Below, piece by piece: positions 1 through 9,418 of a stretch of 64,000 nt of DNA. A program made the translations under genes and the position numbers. Source of the DNA: Mycobacterium sp. (lineage in GTDB: Bacteria > Actinomycetota > Actinomycetes > Mycobacteriales > Mycobacteriaceae); the NCBI GenBank assembly GCA_003987775.1, contig RXJD01000063.1, positions 29,757 to 93,756 on the forward strand, written 5' to 3'. The notes beneath the pieces were generated by a model. That model was not told where the DNA came from and ran no database searches. It saw only the letters and a list, made by a program, of their open reading frames with translations. Within the stretch, counting starts at the first letter, position 1. Each line of letters starts with the position of its first letter.

Positions 1-752
1 CCGTCGCCATCGGCGCCAGCGCTGAGGCCGCGGCCGAACAACAGGTCAAGGGCCAGCAGGCCGCGTTGGACGCCTTCGCGGCGCAGTGCGTGGCGGTGAA
101 CTGCGCTCTGGGTCCCGACCCCAAGGGCGCGGTCAGTGCGTTGCTCGCCGACGCCAGGACCAGCAAGGGTGTGCGCGCGTCGGTCGCCTCGATCGCCAAC
201 GCGATCAGCACCGCCCTCGGATTCCCCACCGGCGACCGGGTCAACACCACCGTGGAGCTGGCGAACGCGCTGGCGGCAGCCCGTTCCGGTGACGAGAACC
301 CACTGAACAATCTCGTCAACCGCGCCGAAAGCATCCGGGACAGTGACGGCCAGTTCGTCAACCGCTGCAGCGACGCGCTGAACCGGCCCACCCCGGACCG
401 GGTGCGCGAGCTGGTGGTCGCCTGGGGCAAGCTCTACCCGCAGTTCGGTGCCGTTGCCGCCCTGAATCTGGTCAAGTGCGTGCACTGGCCCACCGGTTCG
501 ACCCCCCAGGCGCCGAAAGAACTCAAGATCGACGTGTTGCTGCTCGGCGTGCAGAACGACCCGATCGCGGGCAACGAGGGCGTCGCGGCGACGGCGGCCA
601 CCGTCATCAACGCCAACGCCGCCAGCAAGCGGGTGATGTGGCAGGGCATCGGTCACGGCGCCAGCATCTATTCGTCGTGCGCGGTTCCTCCGCTGGTCGG
701 CTATCTGGACACCGGAAAGCTGCCCGGCACCGACACCTACTGTCCGGCGTAA
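1..752 (+). CDS. Secreted alpha/beta hydrolase, C-terminal part (Rv2672-like)
   Basis: This is the 3' end of a gene cut by the window edge: the frame is already open from base 3 and no start is visible. The encoded piece of about 250 residues resembles the C-terminal half of the mycobacterial secreted alpha/beta hydrolases (TAP-like C-terminal domain). A probable charge-relay Asp lies in VQNDPIAG and a probable catalytic His in GIGHGASI near the end. Paired Cys residues (CAVNC, SSC, YCPA) fit an exported, disulfide-bonded enzyme. Synteny with aftC downstream supports Rv2672. The nucleophile Ser and signal peptide lie outside the window, so exact substrate class is inferred only. Confidence 0.75.
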   Translation, partial: VAIGASAEAAAEQQVKGQQAALDAFAAQCVAVNCALGPDPKGAVSALLADARTSKGVRASVASIANAISTALGFPTGDRVNTTVELANALAAARSGDENPLNNLVNRAESIRDSDGQFVNRCSDALNRPTPDRVRELVVAWGKLYPQFGAVAALNLVKCVHWPTGSTPQAPKELKIDVLLLGVQNDPIAGNEGVAATAATVINANAASKRVMWQGIGHGASIYSSCAVPPLVGYLDTGKLPGTDTYCPA

Positions 753-840
753 TCAGCGCCCAGACCGCCTGGCGCCCACCCAGGAGCCGATTTGTCCGGC
801 TTCTCCCCGGCCCCTGCACGGCCGGGCGAACGCGACGCCG

Positions 841-2160
841 GTGTACGGTGCGCTGGTGACGGCAGCTGACTCGACCAGAACCGGCTTACGCGCATCAGTG
901 CAGGCCGCATTCCGTCCCGGCCCATCGACCACCGCATCGGTGCTGCGGGCGGTCCTATGGCCTGCGGCCATTTTGTCGGTGCTCCACCGCAGCATCGTGC
1001 TCACCACCAACGGCAACATCACCGACGATTTCAAGCCGGTGTACCGGGCGGTGCTGAATTTCCGGCATGGCTGGGACATCTACAACGAGCACTTCGACTA
1101 CGTCGACCCGCACTACCTGTATCCGCCCGGCGGCACGCTGCTGATGGCACCCTTCGGCTATCTGCCGTTCGCGCCGTCGCGCTATCTGTTCATCTCCATC
1201 AACACCGTCGCCATCCTGGTCGCTGCCTACCTGCTGCTGCGGATGTTCCACTTCACGCTGTCCTCGGTGGCCGCACCGGCGCTGATCCTGGCCATGTTCT
1301 GCACCGAGACCGTCACCAACACACTCGTTTTCACCAACATCAACGGCTGCATCCTGCTGCTGGAAGTGCTGTTCCTGCGCTGGCTGCTCGATGGCCGGTC
1401 CAGCCGTCAGTGGTGGGCGGGCCTGGCCATCGGGCTGACACTGGTGCTCAAACCGTTGCTGGGACCGCTGTTGTTGCTGCCGTTGCTCAACCGCCAGTGG
1501 CGGGCGCTGGTGATGGCGTTCCTGGTGCCGCTGGCCGCCAACCTTGCCGCGCTGCCGCTGGTGCCGCACCCGATGGACTTCTTCACCCGCACGGTGCCCT
1601 ACATCCTGGGCACCCGCGACTACTTCAACAGCTCGATCGAGGGCAATGGGGTCTATTTCGGCCTGCCCTTCTGGCTGATCATCGCGCTGCGGCTGCTGTT
1701 CACCGCGATCGCTATCGGCGCCCTGTGGCTGCTGTACCGGTACTACCGCACCCGCGACCCGCTGTTCTGGTTCACCACGTCCTCCGGGGTGCTGATGCTG
1801 TGGTCGTGGCTGGTGATGTCGCTGGCCCAGGGCTACTACTCGATGATGCTGTTCCCGTTCCTGATGACCGTCGTGCTGCCCAACTCGGTGATCCGCAACT
1901 GGCCGGCGTGGCTGGGCATCTACGGTTTCATGACGCTGGACCGCTGGCTGCTCTTCAACTGGATGCGATGGGGACGGGCGTTGGAATACCTGAAGATCAC
2001 CTACGGTTGGTCTCTGGTGCTGATCGTGACGTTCACGGTGCTGTACTTCCGGTTCCTGGATGCCAAGGCGGAGAACAGGCTCGAGGACGGGATCGATCCG
2101 CCGTGGCTGCTCGCCGAGCGTGAGCGAGCTAGCGTGGGAGAGGGACCGCCAAGCGATTGA
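841..2160 (+). CDS. aftC: Alpha-(1->3)-arabinofuranosyltransferase AftC
   Basis: This 439-residue polytopic membrane protein matches AftC (Rv2673), the GT87/DUF2029-type enzyme that adds alpha-1,3 branches to arabinan of arabinogalactan and lipoarabinomannan, using decaprenyl-phospho-arabinose on the outer face of the plasma membrane. The N-terminal loop holds the family's acidic motif (NITDDFKPVYR), followed by about ten hydrophobic segments. The start is GTG (MYGALVTAAD), which agrees with the remembered Rv2673 N-terminus. It is followed after 9 bases by msrB on the same strand, with GGAGAAGCG in the gap serving as the msrB ribosome site. Confidence 0.93.
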   Translation: MYGALVTAADSTRTGLRASVQAAFRPGPSTTASVLRAVLWPAAILSVLHRSIVLTTNGNITDDFKPVYRAVLNFRHGWDIYNEHFDYVDPHYLYPPGGTLLMAPFGYLPFAPSRYLFISINTVAILVAAYLLLRMFHFTLSSVAAPALILAMFCTETVTNTLVFTNINGCILLLEVLFLRWLLDGRSSRQWWAGLAIGLTLVLKPLLGPLLLLPLLNRQWRALVMAFLVPLAANLAALPLVPHPMDFFTRTVPYILGTRDYFNSSIEGNGVYFGLPFWLIIALRLLFTAIAIGALWLLYRYYRTRDPLFWFTTSSGVLMLWSWLVMSLAQGYYSMMLFPFLMTVVLPNSVIRNWPAWLGIYGFMTLDRWLLFNWMRWGRALEYLKITYGWSLVLIVTFTVLYFRFLDAKAENRLEDGIDPPWLLAERERASVGEGPPSD

Positions 2161-2169
2161 GGAGAAGCG

Positions 2170-2589
2170 ATGACTGAACTCGCGCGACCGAAACTGCAAC
2201 TCTCCGACGACGAGTGGCGCAAGAAACTCAACCCGCAGGAGTTCGAGGTGCTGCGGCGTGCCGGCACCGAGCGCCCGTTCGTCGGAAAATACACCGACAC
2301 CAAGACCAGAGGTGTGTACAACTGCCGGGCCTGCGGTGCCGAATTGTTCCGCAGCACAGAAAAATTCGAGTCACACTGCGGGTGGCCGTCGTTCTTCGAC
2401 CCGTCGAGCTCCGAGGCGGTGGTGCTGCGTCCCGACCATTCGATGGGCACCACCCGCACCGAGGTGCTGTGCGCGAACTGCCACAGTCATCTGGGCCACG
2501 TGTTCGCCGGCGAGGGCTACCCGACGCCGACCGACCTGCGGTATTGCATCAACTCGATTTCGCTGACGCTGGTGCCGGACGAGGGCTGA
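2170..2589 (+). CDS. msrB: Peptide methionine (R)-S-oxide reductase MsrB
   Basis: This 139-residue protein reduces methionine-R-sulfoxide in proteins, a cytosolic repair function against oxidative damage. The zinc-binding pairs C52-x2-C55 and C101-x2-C104 are present. The catalytic Cys is C126 in the RYCINS motif. The SHCGWPSF and HLGHVF family motifs are also intact. Length is typical for a single-domain MsrB. A purine-rich ribosome site (GGAGAAGCG) precedes the ATG, and the gene sits 9 bases after aftC, so the two are probably cotranscribed. Confidence 0.96.
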   Translation: MTELARPKLQLSDDEWRKKLNPQEFEVLRRAGTERPFVGKYTDTKTRGVYNCRACGAELFRSTEKFESHCGWPSFFDPSSSEAVVLRPDHSMGTTRTEVLCANCHSHLGHVFAGEGYPTPTDLRYCINSISLTLVPDEG

Positions 2590-2756
2590 CACCCGCCGCG
2601 CCGCCCACATCGCATCGCCGCCCACATCGCCGCGCCGCCCAGATCGCCGCGCCGACTGTGAATTGGGCGACGCTTCGTCGGCGTGTCGCGGCGCCGAATT
2701 CACAGTCGCCGAGCCGACGCGGCGGCCACACTCCGCGGCCGAGTTCGGCAACCCGA
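2590..2756. repeat. Structured intergenic element between convergent genes
   Basis: This gap between the convergent msrB and methyltransferase genes holds two kinds of structure. Positions 2593-2654 carry degenerate direct repeats of CGCCGCCCACATCGC. Positions 2653-2664 and 2697-2708 form a perfect 12-base inverted repeat (CGACTGTGAATT and its complement), enclosing a second small hairpin at 2668-2680 (CGACG-CTT-CGTCG). It could act as a bidirectional terminator or be a dispersed palindromic element. There is no T tract. Confidence 0.6.
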
Positions 2757-3509
2757 TCAATCCACGCGGGTCGCGTGCACTTCCCAGAACGGCGCGTGCA
2801 CCCGCCCACCGGCCAGCCACGGCTCCATCGCCCGGTACTGCGCGAGCATCGACTCCACCTCTTCGGCCATGTCGGGATTGCGCGCGGCGAGCAACGCGAT
2901 CGATTCGGGGCTCACGTTGATCAGATAGGTGGTCGGGCCCATATAGGTGATCTCCCAACCGCCCAACGGCAGGATCTCCCGGAAGTCATCGGCGGACACC
3001 GACCGCAACATCGTGAATCCGTTGACCTCGCCCACGCCGAACTCGTACATGAACAACCGCGCCCCCGGCCGGGTTGCGCGGTGCAGCGCTTGCACGTAGG
3101 ACTTCTGCAGTTCCGGCGCGTTGATGAAGGTGTGAAAAAACGCGCAATCCACGACGGTGTCGAAGCGGCCGTCCAAACCTTCCAGCCTGGTGGCGTCGGC
3201 GACCTGGAAATCGACAGTCACCCCGGCCTTCGCCGCGTTGTCACGGGCCCGTTCGATCGCGGTGGCCGACCCATCAATGCCCGTCGCCGAAAGGCCTTGC
3301 GAGACATAGTAAATCGCGTGGTGGCCGGGCCCCGTTCCGGGGTCGAGCACCTCCCCCCGCACGGCACCCACAGCGACGAGTTGCTGCACGACGGGCTGCG
3401 GGCCGCCGATGTCCCATGGCGTTGCGGCGGGCAGGCCGCGCACGACGCGTTCGTCGCGGTAGCTCTCTTCGAAGCGGGCCGGGTCGGTGGGATCGAAAGG
3501 GGCACTCAC
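2757..3509 (-). CDS. Class I SAM-dependent methyltransferase (Rv2675c-like)
   Basis: This 250-residue protein carries SAM-binding motif I ([10 protein letters not shown], about residues 53-62) and a following acidic strand, the hallmarks of a Rossmann-fold methyltransferase. The substrate is unknown. The GTG start at 3509 overlaps the hemQ stop by four bases (GTGA), which indicates translational coupling at the end of the hemE-hemY-hemQ operon. A longer reading frame upstream would run into hemQ and is not supported. The position in a heme operon suggests a tetrapyrrole-linked or housekeeping role, but that is inference only. Confidence 0.85.
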   Translation of the reverse strand: MSAPFDPTDPARFEESYRDERVVRGLPAATPWDIGGPQPVVQQLVAVGAVRGEVLDPGTGPGHHAIYYVSQGLSATGIDGSATAIERARDNAAKAGVTVDFQVADATRLEGLDGRFDTVVDCAFFHTFINAPELQKSYVQALHRATRPGARLFMYEFGVGEVNGFTMLRSVSADDFREILPLGGWEITYMGPTTYLINVSPESIALLAARNPDMAEEVESMLAQYRAMEPWLAGGRVHAPFWEVHATRVD

Positions 3510-4201
3510 GGCAGCGCGTTCACCAACTGCTCGACTCCCACCCGGGGGCCGGTGAAGAACGGCGTCTCCTCGCGGGTGTGCCGGCGGGCGTCGGTGGCGC
3601 GCAGTTCCCGCATCAGGTCGACGATCCGGTACAACTCGGGCGCCTCGAACGCCAAGAGCCACTCGTAGTCGCCCAGCGCGAAGGCCGGCACGGTGTTGGC
3701 GCGCACGTCCTTGTACTCGCGCGCGGCCATCCCGTGCTCGGCGAGCATCCGGCGCCGTTCGTCATCCGGCAGCAGATACCACTCATAGGACCGCACAAAG
3801 GGATACACGCAGATGTAGTTCCCCGGCTCCTCGCCCGCGAGGAACGCCGGGATGTGGCTCTTGTTGAATTCGGCCGGCCGGTGCAGCGCCACACTGCTCC
3901 ACACCGGTGCGCAGACCCGGCCCAGCGTGGTGGTGCGGCGGAAGTCGGCATAGGTCGCCTGCAACGCCTCGATCCGTTCGGCGTGGGTCCAGATCATGAA
4001 GTCGGCGTCGGCGCGCAGCCCGGCCACGTCGTAAAGGCCGCGCACCACCACGCCGCCCTCTTCCTGCTGCTTGAGGAAGGTGGCGGTCTCGTCGATGATG
4101 GCGTCGCGCTGATCGCCCAGCTCACCGGGCCGCACGGAGAACACCGAAAACATCAGGTAGCGAATGGTTGCGTTGAGGGCGTCGAAGTCGAGGCGTGCCA
4201 T
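3506..4201 (-). CDS. hemQ: Coproheme decarboxylase HemQ
   Basis: This 231-residue member of the chlorite dismutase-like family performs the last step of the coproporphyrin-dependent heme pathway: hydrogen peroxide-driven decarboxylation of Fe-coproporphyrin III to heme b. The catalytic Tyr is probably Y133 ([10 protein letters not shown]), and the proximal heme ligand is probably H156 ([10 protein letters not shown]). Both sit where the actinobacterial family has them. It lies 5 bases after hemY and overlaps the following methyltransferase gene by 4 bases, forming part of the hemE-hemY-hemQ operon. Confidence 0.94.
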   Translation of the reverse strand: MARLDFDALNATIRYLMFSVFSVRPGELGDQRDAIIDETATFLKQQEEGGVVVRGLYDVAGLRADADFMIWTHAERIEALQATYADFRRTTTLGRVCAPVWSSVALHRPAEFNKSHIPAFLAGEEPGNYICVYPFVRSYEWYLLPDDERRRMLAEHGMAAREYKDVRANTVPAFALGDYEWLLAFEAPELYRIVDLMRELRATDARRHTREETPFFTGPRVGVEQLVNALP

Positions 4202-4206
4202 GACTC

Positions 4207-5541
4207 CTATGGTGCCACCAGGCCGGTGACCGCCCGTCCGGCCGCCCCGACGCAGGCCGGCACACCGATCCCGTCGAGGTAGCTGCCCGCCACGGCCAGC
4301 GTCGGCGGCAAACCCGCCCGCAGCTCGGCGATCAGGTCCGCGTGCCCCGGCCCGTACTGCGGCATCGCATCGAGCCAGCGCTGCACGCGCGCGTCGACCG
4401 GTTCCACGGTCAGCCCGAACACGTCGGCGATGTCCTGGCGGGCCCAGGCCAGCAGCTCGTCGTCAGGGGTGGCCGCGGCGATGTCATCACCGAACCGTCC
4501 ATACGACAGCCGTAACAACTGCACGTCGCCACCGCCGCCCCATTTGCGCGACGACAGGGTTATCGCCTTGGCGTGCAAGGGTTCTCCGCTGGCCACCAGC
4601 ACACCGGAGGACTGCGGGAAGGCCGTGTCGCCCGGCACCGCCAGGGCCACCACCGCCGCCGAGGCGGTCATGATCCGGCCCGCGGCCGCAGCCGTGCGCG
4701 GCGCGATCGTCTGCACCAGGCGGGCCAGCTGTGCCGCCGGGACGGCGAGGATCACGGCGTCCGCGGCCCAGCCGGCGCCGGTCTCGTCGTGCAGGGTCCA
4801 GCCGGGTTCCAGACTGCGGATCCCGGTGCGCACCCAACGGATTCGGCTGCGCGCCACGAGTTCGTCGAGCAGCACCTGGTAGCCGCCCTGCAACGACCCG
4901 AACACCGCTCCCCCGCCGGCCGGCGGCAGGCAATGCAGGACCGCATCGGTGAGGCTGGTGGCGCCGCGGTCCAGGGCTGCGGCCACGGTGGGCACTGCCG
5001 CCCGCAACCCGATCGTCGCCGCGGAGCCCGCGTAGACCCCGGCCAGCAACGGCTCCACCGAGCGGTTCACCACCTGCTCCCCGAACCGGTCTGCCACCAA
5101 CTCGCCCACTGCGGGATCGCTGCCGGGTGTCCAGTGCAGCGGCCGCTGCGGTTCCGCTTCGATGCGGGCCAGCGTCTCGTCGTCGACCAGCCCGCTCACC
5201 GACGCGGCCGATGACGGAATCCCGGCCACGGTGTCCGACGGCAGGGCGTGCAACCGCCGGCCGCTGTAGATCAGTGGCCGCACCCCCGTGGTTGCGCGCT
5301 GCAGGTCCGACAGCCCCAGCTCGGCCAGCAGCCCCGGCATCTCGGGCCGGCGCGCCACGAACGCCTCGGCCCCCAGGTCCATGCGCTGGCCGCCCACCAC
5401 GTCGGTGCGCAGGATGCCGCCGAGTCGGTCGGCCGGCTCGAACAGCGTGATGGTGGCGTCGTCGCCGACCGCGGCGCGCAGCCGGTACGCTGCCGTCAGA
5501 CCCGAAATGCCGCCGCCTACAACGCAATACGAGCGGGTCAT
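4207..5541 (-). CDS. hemY: Coproporphyrinogen III oxidase HemY (CgoX), FAD-dependent
   Basis: This 444-residue flavoprotein oxidises coproporphyrinogen III to coproporphyrin III in the Gram-positive type heme pathway (older name protoporphyrinogen oxidase). The N-terminal FAD motif [15 protein letters not shown] is intact, followed by the [13 protein letters not shown] segment. The C-terminal FAD-contacting [17 protein letters not shown] is also present. The ATG at 5541 overlaps the hemE stop by four bases (ATGA), which fixes the start. An in-frame extension upstream lies wholly inside hemE and is rejected. Confidence 0.94.
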   Translation of the reverse strand: MTRSYCVVGGGISGLTAAYRLRAAVGDDATITLFEPADRLGGILRTDVVGGQRMDLGAEAFVARRPEMPGLLAELGLSDLQRATTGVRPLIYSGRRLHALPSDTVAGIPSSAASVSGLVDDETLARIEAEPQRPLHWTPGSDPAVGELVADRFGEQVVNRSVEPLLAGVYAGSAATIGLRAAVPTVAAALDRGATSLTDAVLHCLPPAGGGAVFGSLQGGYQVLLDELVARSRIRWVRTGIRSLEPGWTLHDETGAGWAADAVILAVPAAQLARLVQTIAPRTAAAAGRIMTASAAVVALAVPGDTAFPQSSGVLVASGEPLHAKAITLSSRKWGGGGDVQLLRLSYGRFGDDIAAATPDDELLAWARQDIADVFGLTVEPVDARVQRWLDAMPQYGPGHADLIAELRAGLPPTLAVAGSYLDGIGVPACVGAAGRAVTGLVAP

Positions 5542-6602
5542 AACGATTGGACCAGCGCCACCAGTTCGGTCAGCACACCGGGGTCGGTTTCCGGCAGCAC
5601 GCCGTGTCCGAGGTTGAAGACGTGACCCGCCGCTCCCGCGTCGACGGCGCGACGTCCGTCGTCGACGACCGCGCGCGCGGCACGCTGGGCCACCTCCCAG
5701 CCGGCCAGCACCACCACCGGGTCGAGGTTGCCCTGTAGCGCCGTGCCGGGAACGACCCGGCTCGCGGCGTCGGTCAACGAGGTCCGCCAGTCGACACCGA
5801 CGACGCGCGCACGCCCGGGTTGCACGGCCTCCGACATGGCGCCCAGCAACTCGGCGGTCCCGACACCGAAATGCGTCATCGGCACGCCGTGCTCGGCCAG
5901 GGTGGCGAAAACCCGGGAGCTGTGCGGCAGCACATACCGGCGGTAGTCCGCCAGCGACAGCGTTCCGGCCCACGAGTCGAACATCTGGATCGCGTCCACC
6001 CCGGCCTCGATCTGGCCGCGCAGGAACGCGATGGTGAGGTCGGTCAGTTTCGTCAGCAGCGCGTGCCAGGTGTCCGTCTCTGCCAGCATCATCGCCTTGG
6101 TGCGGGCGTGATTGCGGCTCGGCCCGCCCTCGACCAGGTATGAGGCCAGCGTGAACGGCGCCCCGGCGAACCCGATCAGCGGCACGTCACCCAGCGCGGC
6201 CACCAGCAGGCCGACGGTGTCCAGCACCGGTTGAACCGCTTGCATGTCAAGGGGTTTCATGGCGTCGACATCGGCCGCGGTGCGGATCGGATCGGCGATC
6301 ACCGGCCCCACGTCGGGGACGATGTCCAGATCCACTCCCGCGGCGCGTAGCGGCACCACGATGTCGGAGAACAGAATCGCGGCGTCCACGCCGTAACGCC
6401 GGACCGGCTGCAGGGTGATCTCGCAGGCCACTTCCGGCTCGAAGCACGCGGCCAGCATGCTGTGCTGTTTGCGCAGCGCCCGGTACTCGGGCAGCGAACG
6501 GCCGGCCTGCCGCATGAACCACACCGGCACCCGGGTGGGTTTGCGGCCGGCGACCGCGGCCAGATACGGCGACGAGGGGAGGTCGCGACGGGTTGTGTTC
6601 AT
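5538..6602 (-). CDS. hemE: Uroporphyrinogen III decarboxylase HemE
   Basis: This cytosolic TIM-barrel enzyme removes four acetate carboxyls from uroporphyrinogen III to give coproporphyrinogen III. Family signatures are clear: [16 protein letters not shown] near the N-terminus, the catalytic Asp in LFSDIVVPL, and [12 protein letters not shown] in the middle. The chosen start (MNTTRRDLP) aligns with the M. tuberculosis N-terminus; an ATG three codons upstream (6611) is also possible. It is the first gene of the minus-strand heme operon and is divergent from echA15, so the 6603-6660 gap should hold both promoters. Confidence 0.95.
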   Translation of the reverse strand: MNTTRRDLPSSPYLAAVAGRKPTRVPVWFMRQAGRSLPEYRALRKQHSMLAACFEPEVACEITLQPVRRYGVDAAILFSDIVVPLRAAGVDLDIVPDVGPVIADPIRTAADVDAMKPLDMQAVQPVLDTVGLLVAALGDVPLIGFAGAPFTLASYLVEGGPSRNHARTKAMMLAETDTWHALLTKLTDLTIAFLRGQIEAGVDAIQMFDSWAGTLSLADYRRYVLPHSSRVFATLAEHGVPMTHFGVGTAELLGAMSEAVQPGRARVVGVDWRTSLTDAASRVVPGTALQGNLDPVVVLAGWEVAQRAARAVVDDGRRAVDAGAAGHVFNLGHGVLPETDPGVLTELVALVQSL

Positions 6603-6660
6603 CGCGCTCAATGCTGCCAGAAGCGAACGCCGCCGCCACCGCTGCGTAACATCAGCCGGG

Positions 6661-7467
6661 ATGCCCGCAACCTATGACGACTTCCCCAGCCTGCGCTGCG
6701 AACCCGGCGACAACGGAATCCTCAACCTGGTGCTCGACGCCCCCGGGCTGAACTCGGTCGGACCACAGATGCACCGCGACCTCGCCGACGTCTGGCCGGT
6801 GATCAACCGCGATCCCAACGTCAACGTCGTCCTGGTCCGAGGCGAAGGCAAGGCGTTCTCCTCCGGCGGCAGCTTCGACCTGATCGACGAGACGATCGGT
6901 GACTACGAGGGCCGGATCCGCATCATGCGTGAGGCCCGCGACCTGGTGCTCAACCTGGTCAACTTCGACAAGCCGGTGGTGTCGGCGATCAGGGGCCCCG
7001 CCGTCGGCGCCGGCCTGGTGGTGGCGCTGCTGGCCGACATCTCGGTGGCGGGGCGGACGGCGAAGATCATCGACGGGCACACCAAGCTGGGCGTGGCCGC
7101 CGGGGACCATGCGGCGATCTGCTGGCCGCTGCTGGTCGGCATGGCCAAGGCCAAGTACTACCTGCTGACCTGCGAGACGCTTTCCGGCGAAGAGGCCGAA
7201 CGGATCGGCCTGGTGTCGACCTGCGTCGATGACGACGACGTGCTGGCCACCGCCACCAAGCTGGCGGAAAATCTGGCCGCCGGCGCGCAGCAGGCGATCC
7301 GCTGGACCAAGCACAGCCTCAACCACTGGTATCGCATGTTCGCCCCGGCCTTCGAGACCTCACTCGGCCTGGAATTCATCGGCTTCAGCGGCCCTGACGT
7401 GCAGGAAGGGCTGGCCGCGCACCGCGAGAAGCGCCCGGCCCGGTTTGACAGCCGTCCGTCGAGCTGA
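6661..7467 (+). CDS. echA15: Enoyl-CoA hydratase/isomerase family protein EchA15
   Basis: This 268-residue crotonase-fold protein corresponds to Rv2679. It has the CoA-binding strand ([19 protein letters not shown]) and the oxyanion-hole glycine segment ([17 protein letters not shown]). The usual activity of the family is syn-hydration of trans-2-enoyl-CoA in beta-oxidation; the true substrate here is unknown. The start is the ATG at 6661 ([10 protein letters not shown]). An in-frame extension further upstream overlaps hemE and is not credible. It is divergent from hemE. Confidence 0.9.
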   Translation: MPATYDDFPSLRCEPGDNGILNLVLDAPGLNSVGPQMHRDLADVWPVINRDPNVNVVLVRGEGKAFSSGGSFDLIDETIGDYEGRIRIMREARDLVLNLVNFDKPVVSAIRGPAVGAGLVVALLADISVAGRTAKIIDGHTKLGVAAGDHAAICWPLLVGMAKAKYYLLTCETLSGEEAERIGLVSTCVDDDDVLATATKLAENLAAGAQQAIRWTKHSLNHWYRMFAPAFETSLGLEFIGFSGPDVQEGLAAHREKRPARFDSRPSS

Positions 7468-7524
7468 GCCCAATTCGGCGCGCCTGTGCGCGCGTGTCGA
7501 CCGATGGGTCTACCGTCGAAATTC

Positions 7525-8109
7525 ATGACATCAGCGGTCGAACCCGAGCCATTCCGCGAAGCGGTCGCGGCGATGAACGGTGTCACCGTGCGGCCCGAGA
7601 TCGAGCTGGGCCCGATTCGCCCACCCCAGCGCCTGGCGCCGTTCAGCTATGCGCTGGGCGCCGAGGTCAAGCACCCGGACCTGGAAATCGTTCCCGAGCG
7701 ATCCGAAGGTGACGCGTTCGGCCGGCTCATCCTGCTGTACGACCCCGAGGGCTCCGATGCCTGGGACGGCACCATCCGCCTGGTCGCCTACATCCAGGCG
7801 GACCTGGACTCCCACGAGGCCATCGATCCCCTGCTGCCGGAAGTCGCGTGGAGTTGGCTGTCCGAGGCGCTGGACTCGCACACCAAACACATGACCGCGC
7901 TGGGCGGGACGGTCACCGCCACCACCTCGGTGCGTTACGGCGACATCTCCGGTCCTCCGCGCGCCCACCAGCTGGAGCTGCGCGCATCGTGGACTGCCAC
8001 CACCCCGGATGTGGGCAGCCACGTGCAGGCGTTCTGCGACGTTCTCGAGCACGCCGCGGGTCTGCCGCCGGCCGGTGTCACCGACCTGAGTTCACGGTCA
8101 CGCGCCTGA
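7525..8109 (+). CDS. DUF3000 family protein (Rv2680-like)
   Basis: This 194-residue conserved actinobacterial protein of unknown function matches the DUF3000 family, which is regularly found just upstream of an RNase D gene as here. No membrane segment, signal peptide or catalytic motif is evident. The ATG at 7525 (MTSAVEPEPFREAV) is preferred over an in-frame start 39 bases upstream. The stop is separated from the RNase D start by a single base, so coupled translation is likely. Confidence 0.85.
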   Translation: MTSAVEPEPFREAVAAMNGVTVRPEIELGPIRPPQRLAPFSYALGAEVKHPDLEIVPERSEGDAFGRLILLYDPEGSDAWDGTIRLVAYIQADLDSHEAIDPLLPEVAWSWLSEALDSHTKHMTALGGTVTATTSVRYGDISGPPRAHQLELRASWTATTPDVGSHVQAFCDVLEHAAGLPPAGVTDLSSRSRA

Positions 8110-8110
8110 C

Positions 8111-9418
8111 ATGTGCCCCGACCCGTCTCCGGCGGAGACCGATCCGCCGGGCAGCACGGAGCCCGAAGTTCCGCTGCTCTTGCACCCGGCCGACGGCATG
8201 CCGAATCTGTCCGTCTACGCCAGCGACATCGCCGCGGCCGCCGAACAGCTCGACCGGGGCCACGGCCCGTTCGCCGTGGATGCCGAACGGGCCTCGGGGT
8301 TCCGCTATTCCAACCGCGCCTATCTGATCCAGATTCGCCGGTCCGGCGCCGGCACCGTGCTGATCGACCCGGTCAGTCACGGCGGTGATCCGCTGGACGT
8401 CCTGCAACCGGTGGCCGAGGTGCTCGGCCAAGACGAATGGATTCTGCACTCCGCCGACCAGGACCTGCCCTGCCTGGCCGAGGTCGGCATGCGTCCGCCG
8501 GCGCTGTATGACACCGAACTGGCCGGCCGCCTGGCCGGATTCGATCGGGTCAACCTGGCGACCATGGTCGAACGGTTACTGGGCCAGGGCCTGGCCAAAG
8601 GACACGGCGCCGCCGACTGGTCCAAACGCCCGCTGCCGTCGGCCTGGCTCAACTACGCCGCACTGGACGTGGAACTGCTCATCGAGTTACGCCACGCGAT
8701 CGCTCAGGTGCTCGCCGAGCAAGGCAAAACCGATTGGGCCGCACAGGAATTCGAACATCTGCGGACATCCGAGGAGCGGCTGTCCGCCGCGCCCACCCGG
8801 CGTGACCGCTGGCGCCGCACCTCGGGCATCCACAAGGTGCACGATCGCCGGGCGCTGGCCGCGGTCCGCGAGTTGTGGACCACCCGCGACCGGATCGCGC
8901 AGCGGCGTGACATCGCGCCGCGCCGGATCCTGCCGGATTCGGCCATCATCGACGCCGCGTTGGCCGACCCGAAGTCCGTCGACGAACTGGTGGCGTTACC
9001 GGTGTTCGGTGGACGCAATCAGCGCCGCAGTGCGCCGATGTGGTTGGCGGCGTTGGAGGCGGCCCGGCAGAATCACGATCTGCCGGACGTCGCGGAGCAG
9101 TCCGCCGGACCGCCACCGCCCGCGCGGTGGAGCCGCCGCAAGCCTGACGCCGCCGCGCGACTGGAAGTCGCCCGCGCAGCGCTGGCCGGATTGTCGGAGC
9201 GGGTGAGTATCCCGACCGAGAACCTGGTCTCGCCGGACCTCGTGCGCCGGCTGTGCTGGGACTGGGAGAGCCTCGCCGCGGCGGGCGACGACGCCGTCGC
9301 CGTTGCCGACGAGTACCTGCACGCCGGGCAGGCGCGGCCCTGGCAGCGCGAGCTCGTCGTCCCCGTGCTGGCCGCTGCGGTGACGCGGGCCCCGCAGGCC
9401 GGCTCCGGAGCCGACTAG
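8111..9418 (+). CDS. Ribonuclease D family 3'-5' exonuclease with HRDC domain
   Basis: This 435-residue protein (Rv2681-like) has a DEDD exonuclease domain with D57 and E59 in [11 protein letters not shown], a further Asp in HSADQDLP, and the motif III region around YAALDVELL. An HRDC domain follows at about residues 215-300 (RREL-like [16 protein letters not shown]). The C-terminal extension after it is typical of the actinobacterial branch. It should trim RNA 3' ends in the cytosol. Its stop codon lies in a CTAG shared with the stop of the convergent dxs gene (9415-9418). Confidence 0.9.
   Translation: MCPDPSPAETDPPGSTEPEVPLLLHPADGMPNLSVYASDIAAAAEQLDRGHGPFAVDAERASGFRYSNRAYLIQIRRSGAGTVLIDPVSHGGDPLDVLQPVAEVLGQDEWILHSADQDLPCLAEVGMRPPALYDTELAGRLAGFDRVNLATMVERLLGQGLAKGHGAADWSKRPLPSAWLNYAALDVELLIELRHAIAQVLAEQGKTDWAAQEFEHLRTSEERLSAAPTRRDRWRRTSGIHKVHDRRALAAVRELWTTRDRIAQRRDIAPRRILPDSAIIDAALADPKSVDELVALPVFGGRNQRRSAPMWLAALEAARQNHDLPDVAEQSAGPPPPARWSRRKPDAAARLEVARAALAGLSERVSIPTENLVSPDLVRRLCWDWESLAAAGDDAVAVADEYLHAGQARPWQRELVVPVLAAAVTRAPQAGSGAD

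Noticed and set aside
955-2199. Long open frame antisense to aftC
   Set aside because: The encoded protein is His/Gln/Arg-rich low-complexity sequence typical of the shadow of a GC-rich gene; aftC has clear family motifs.
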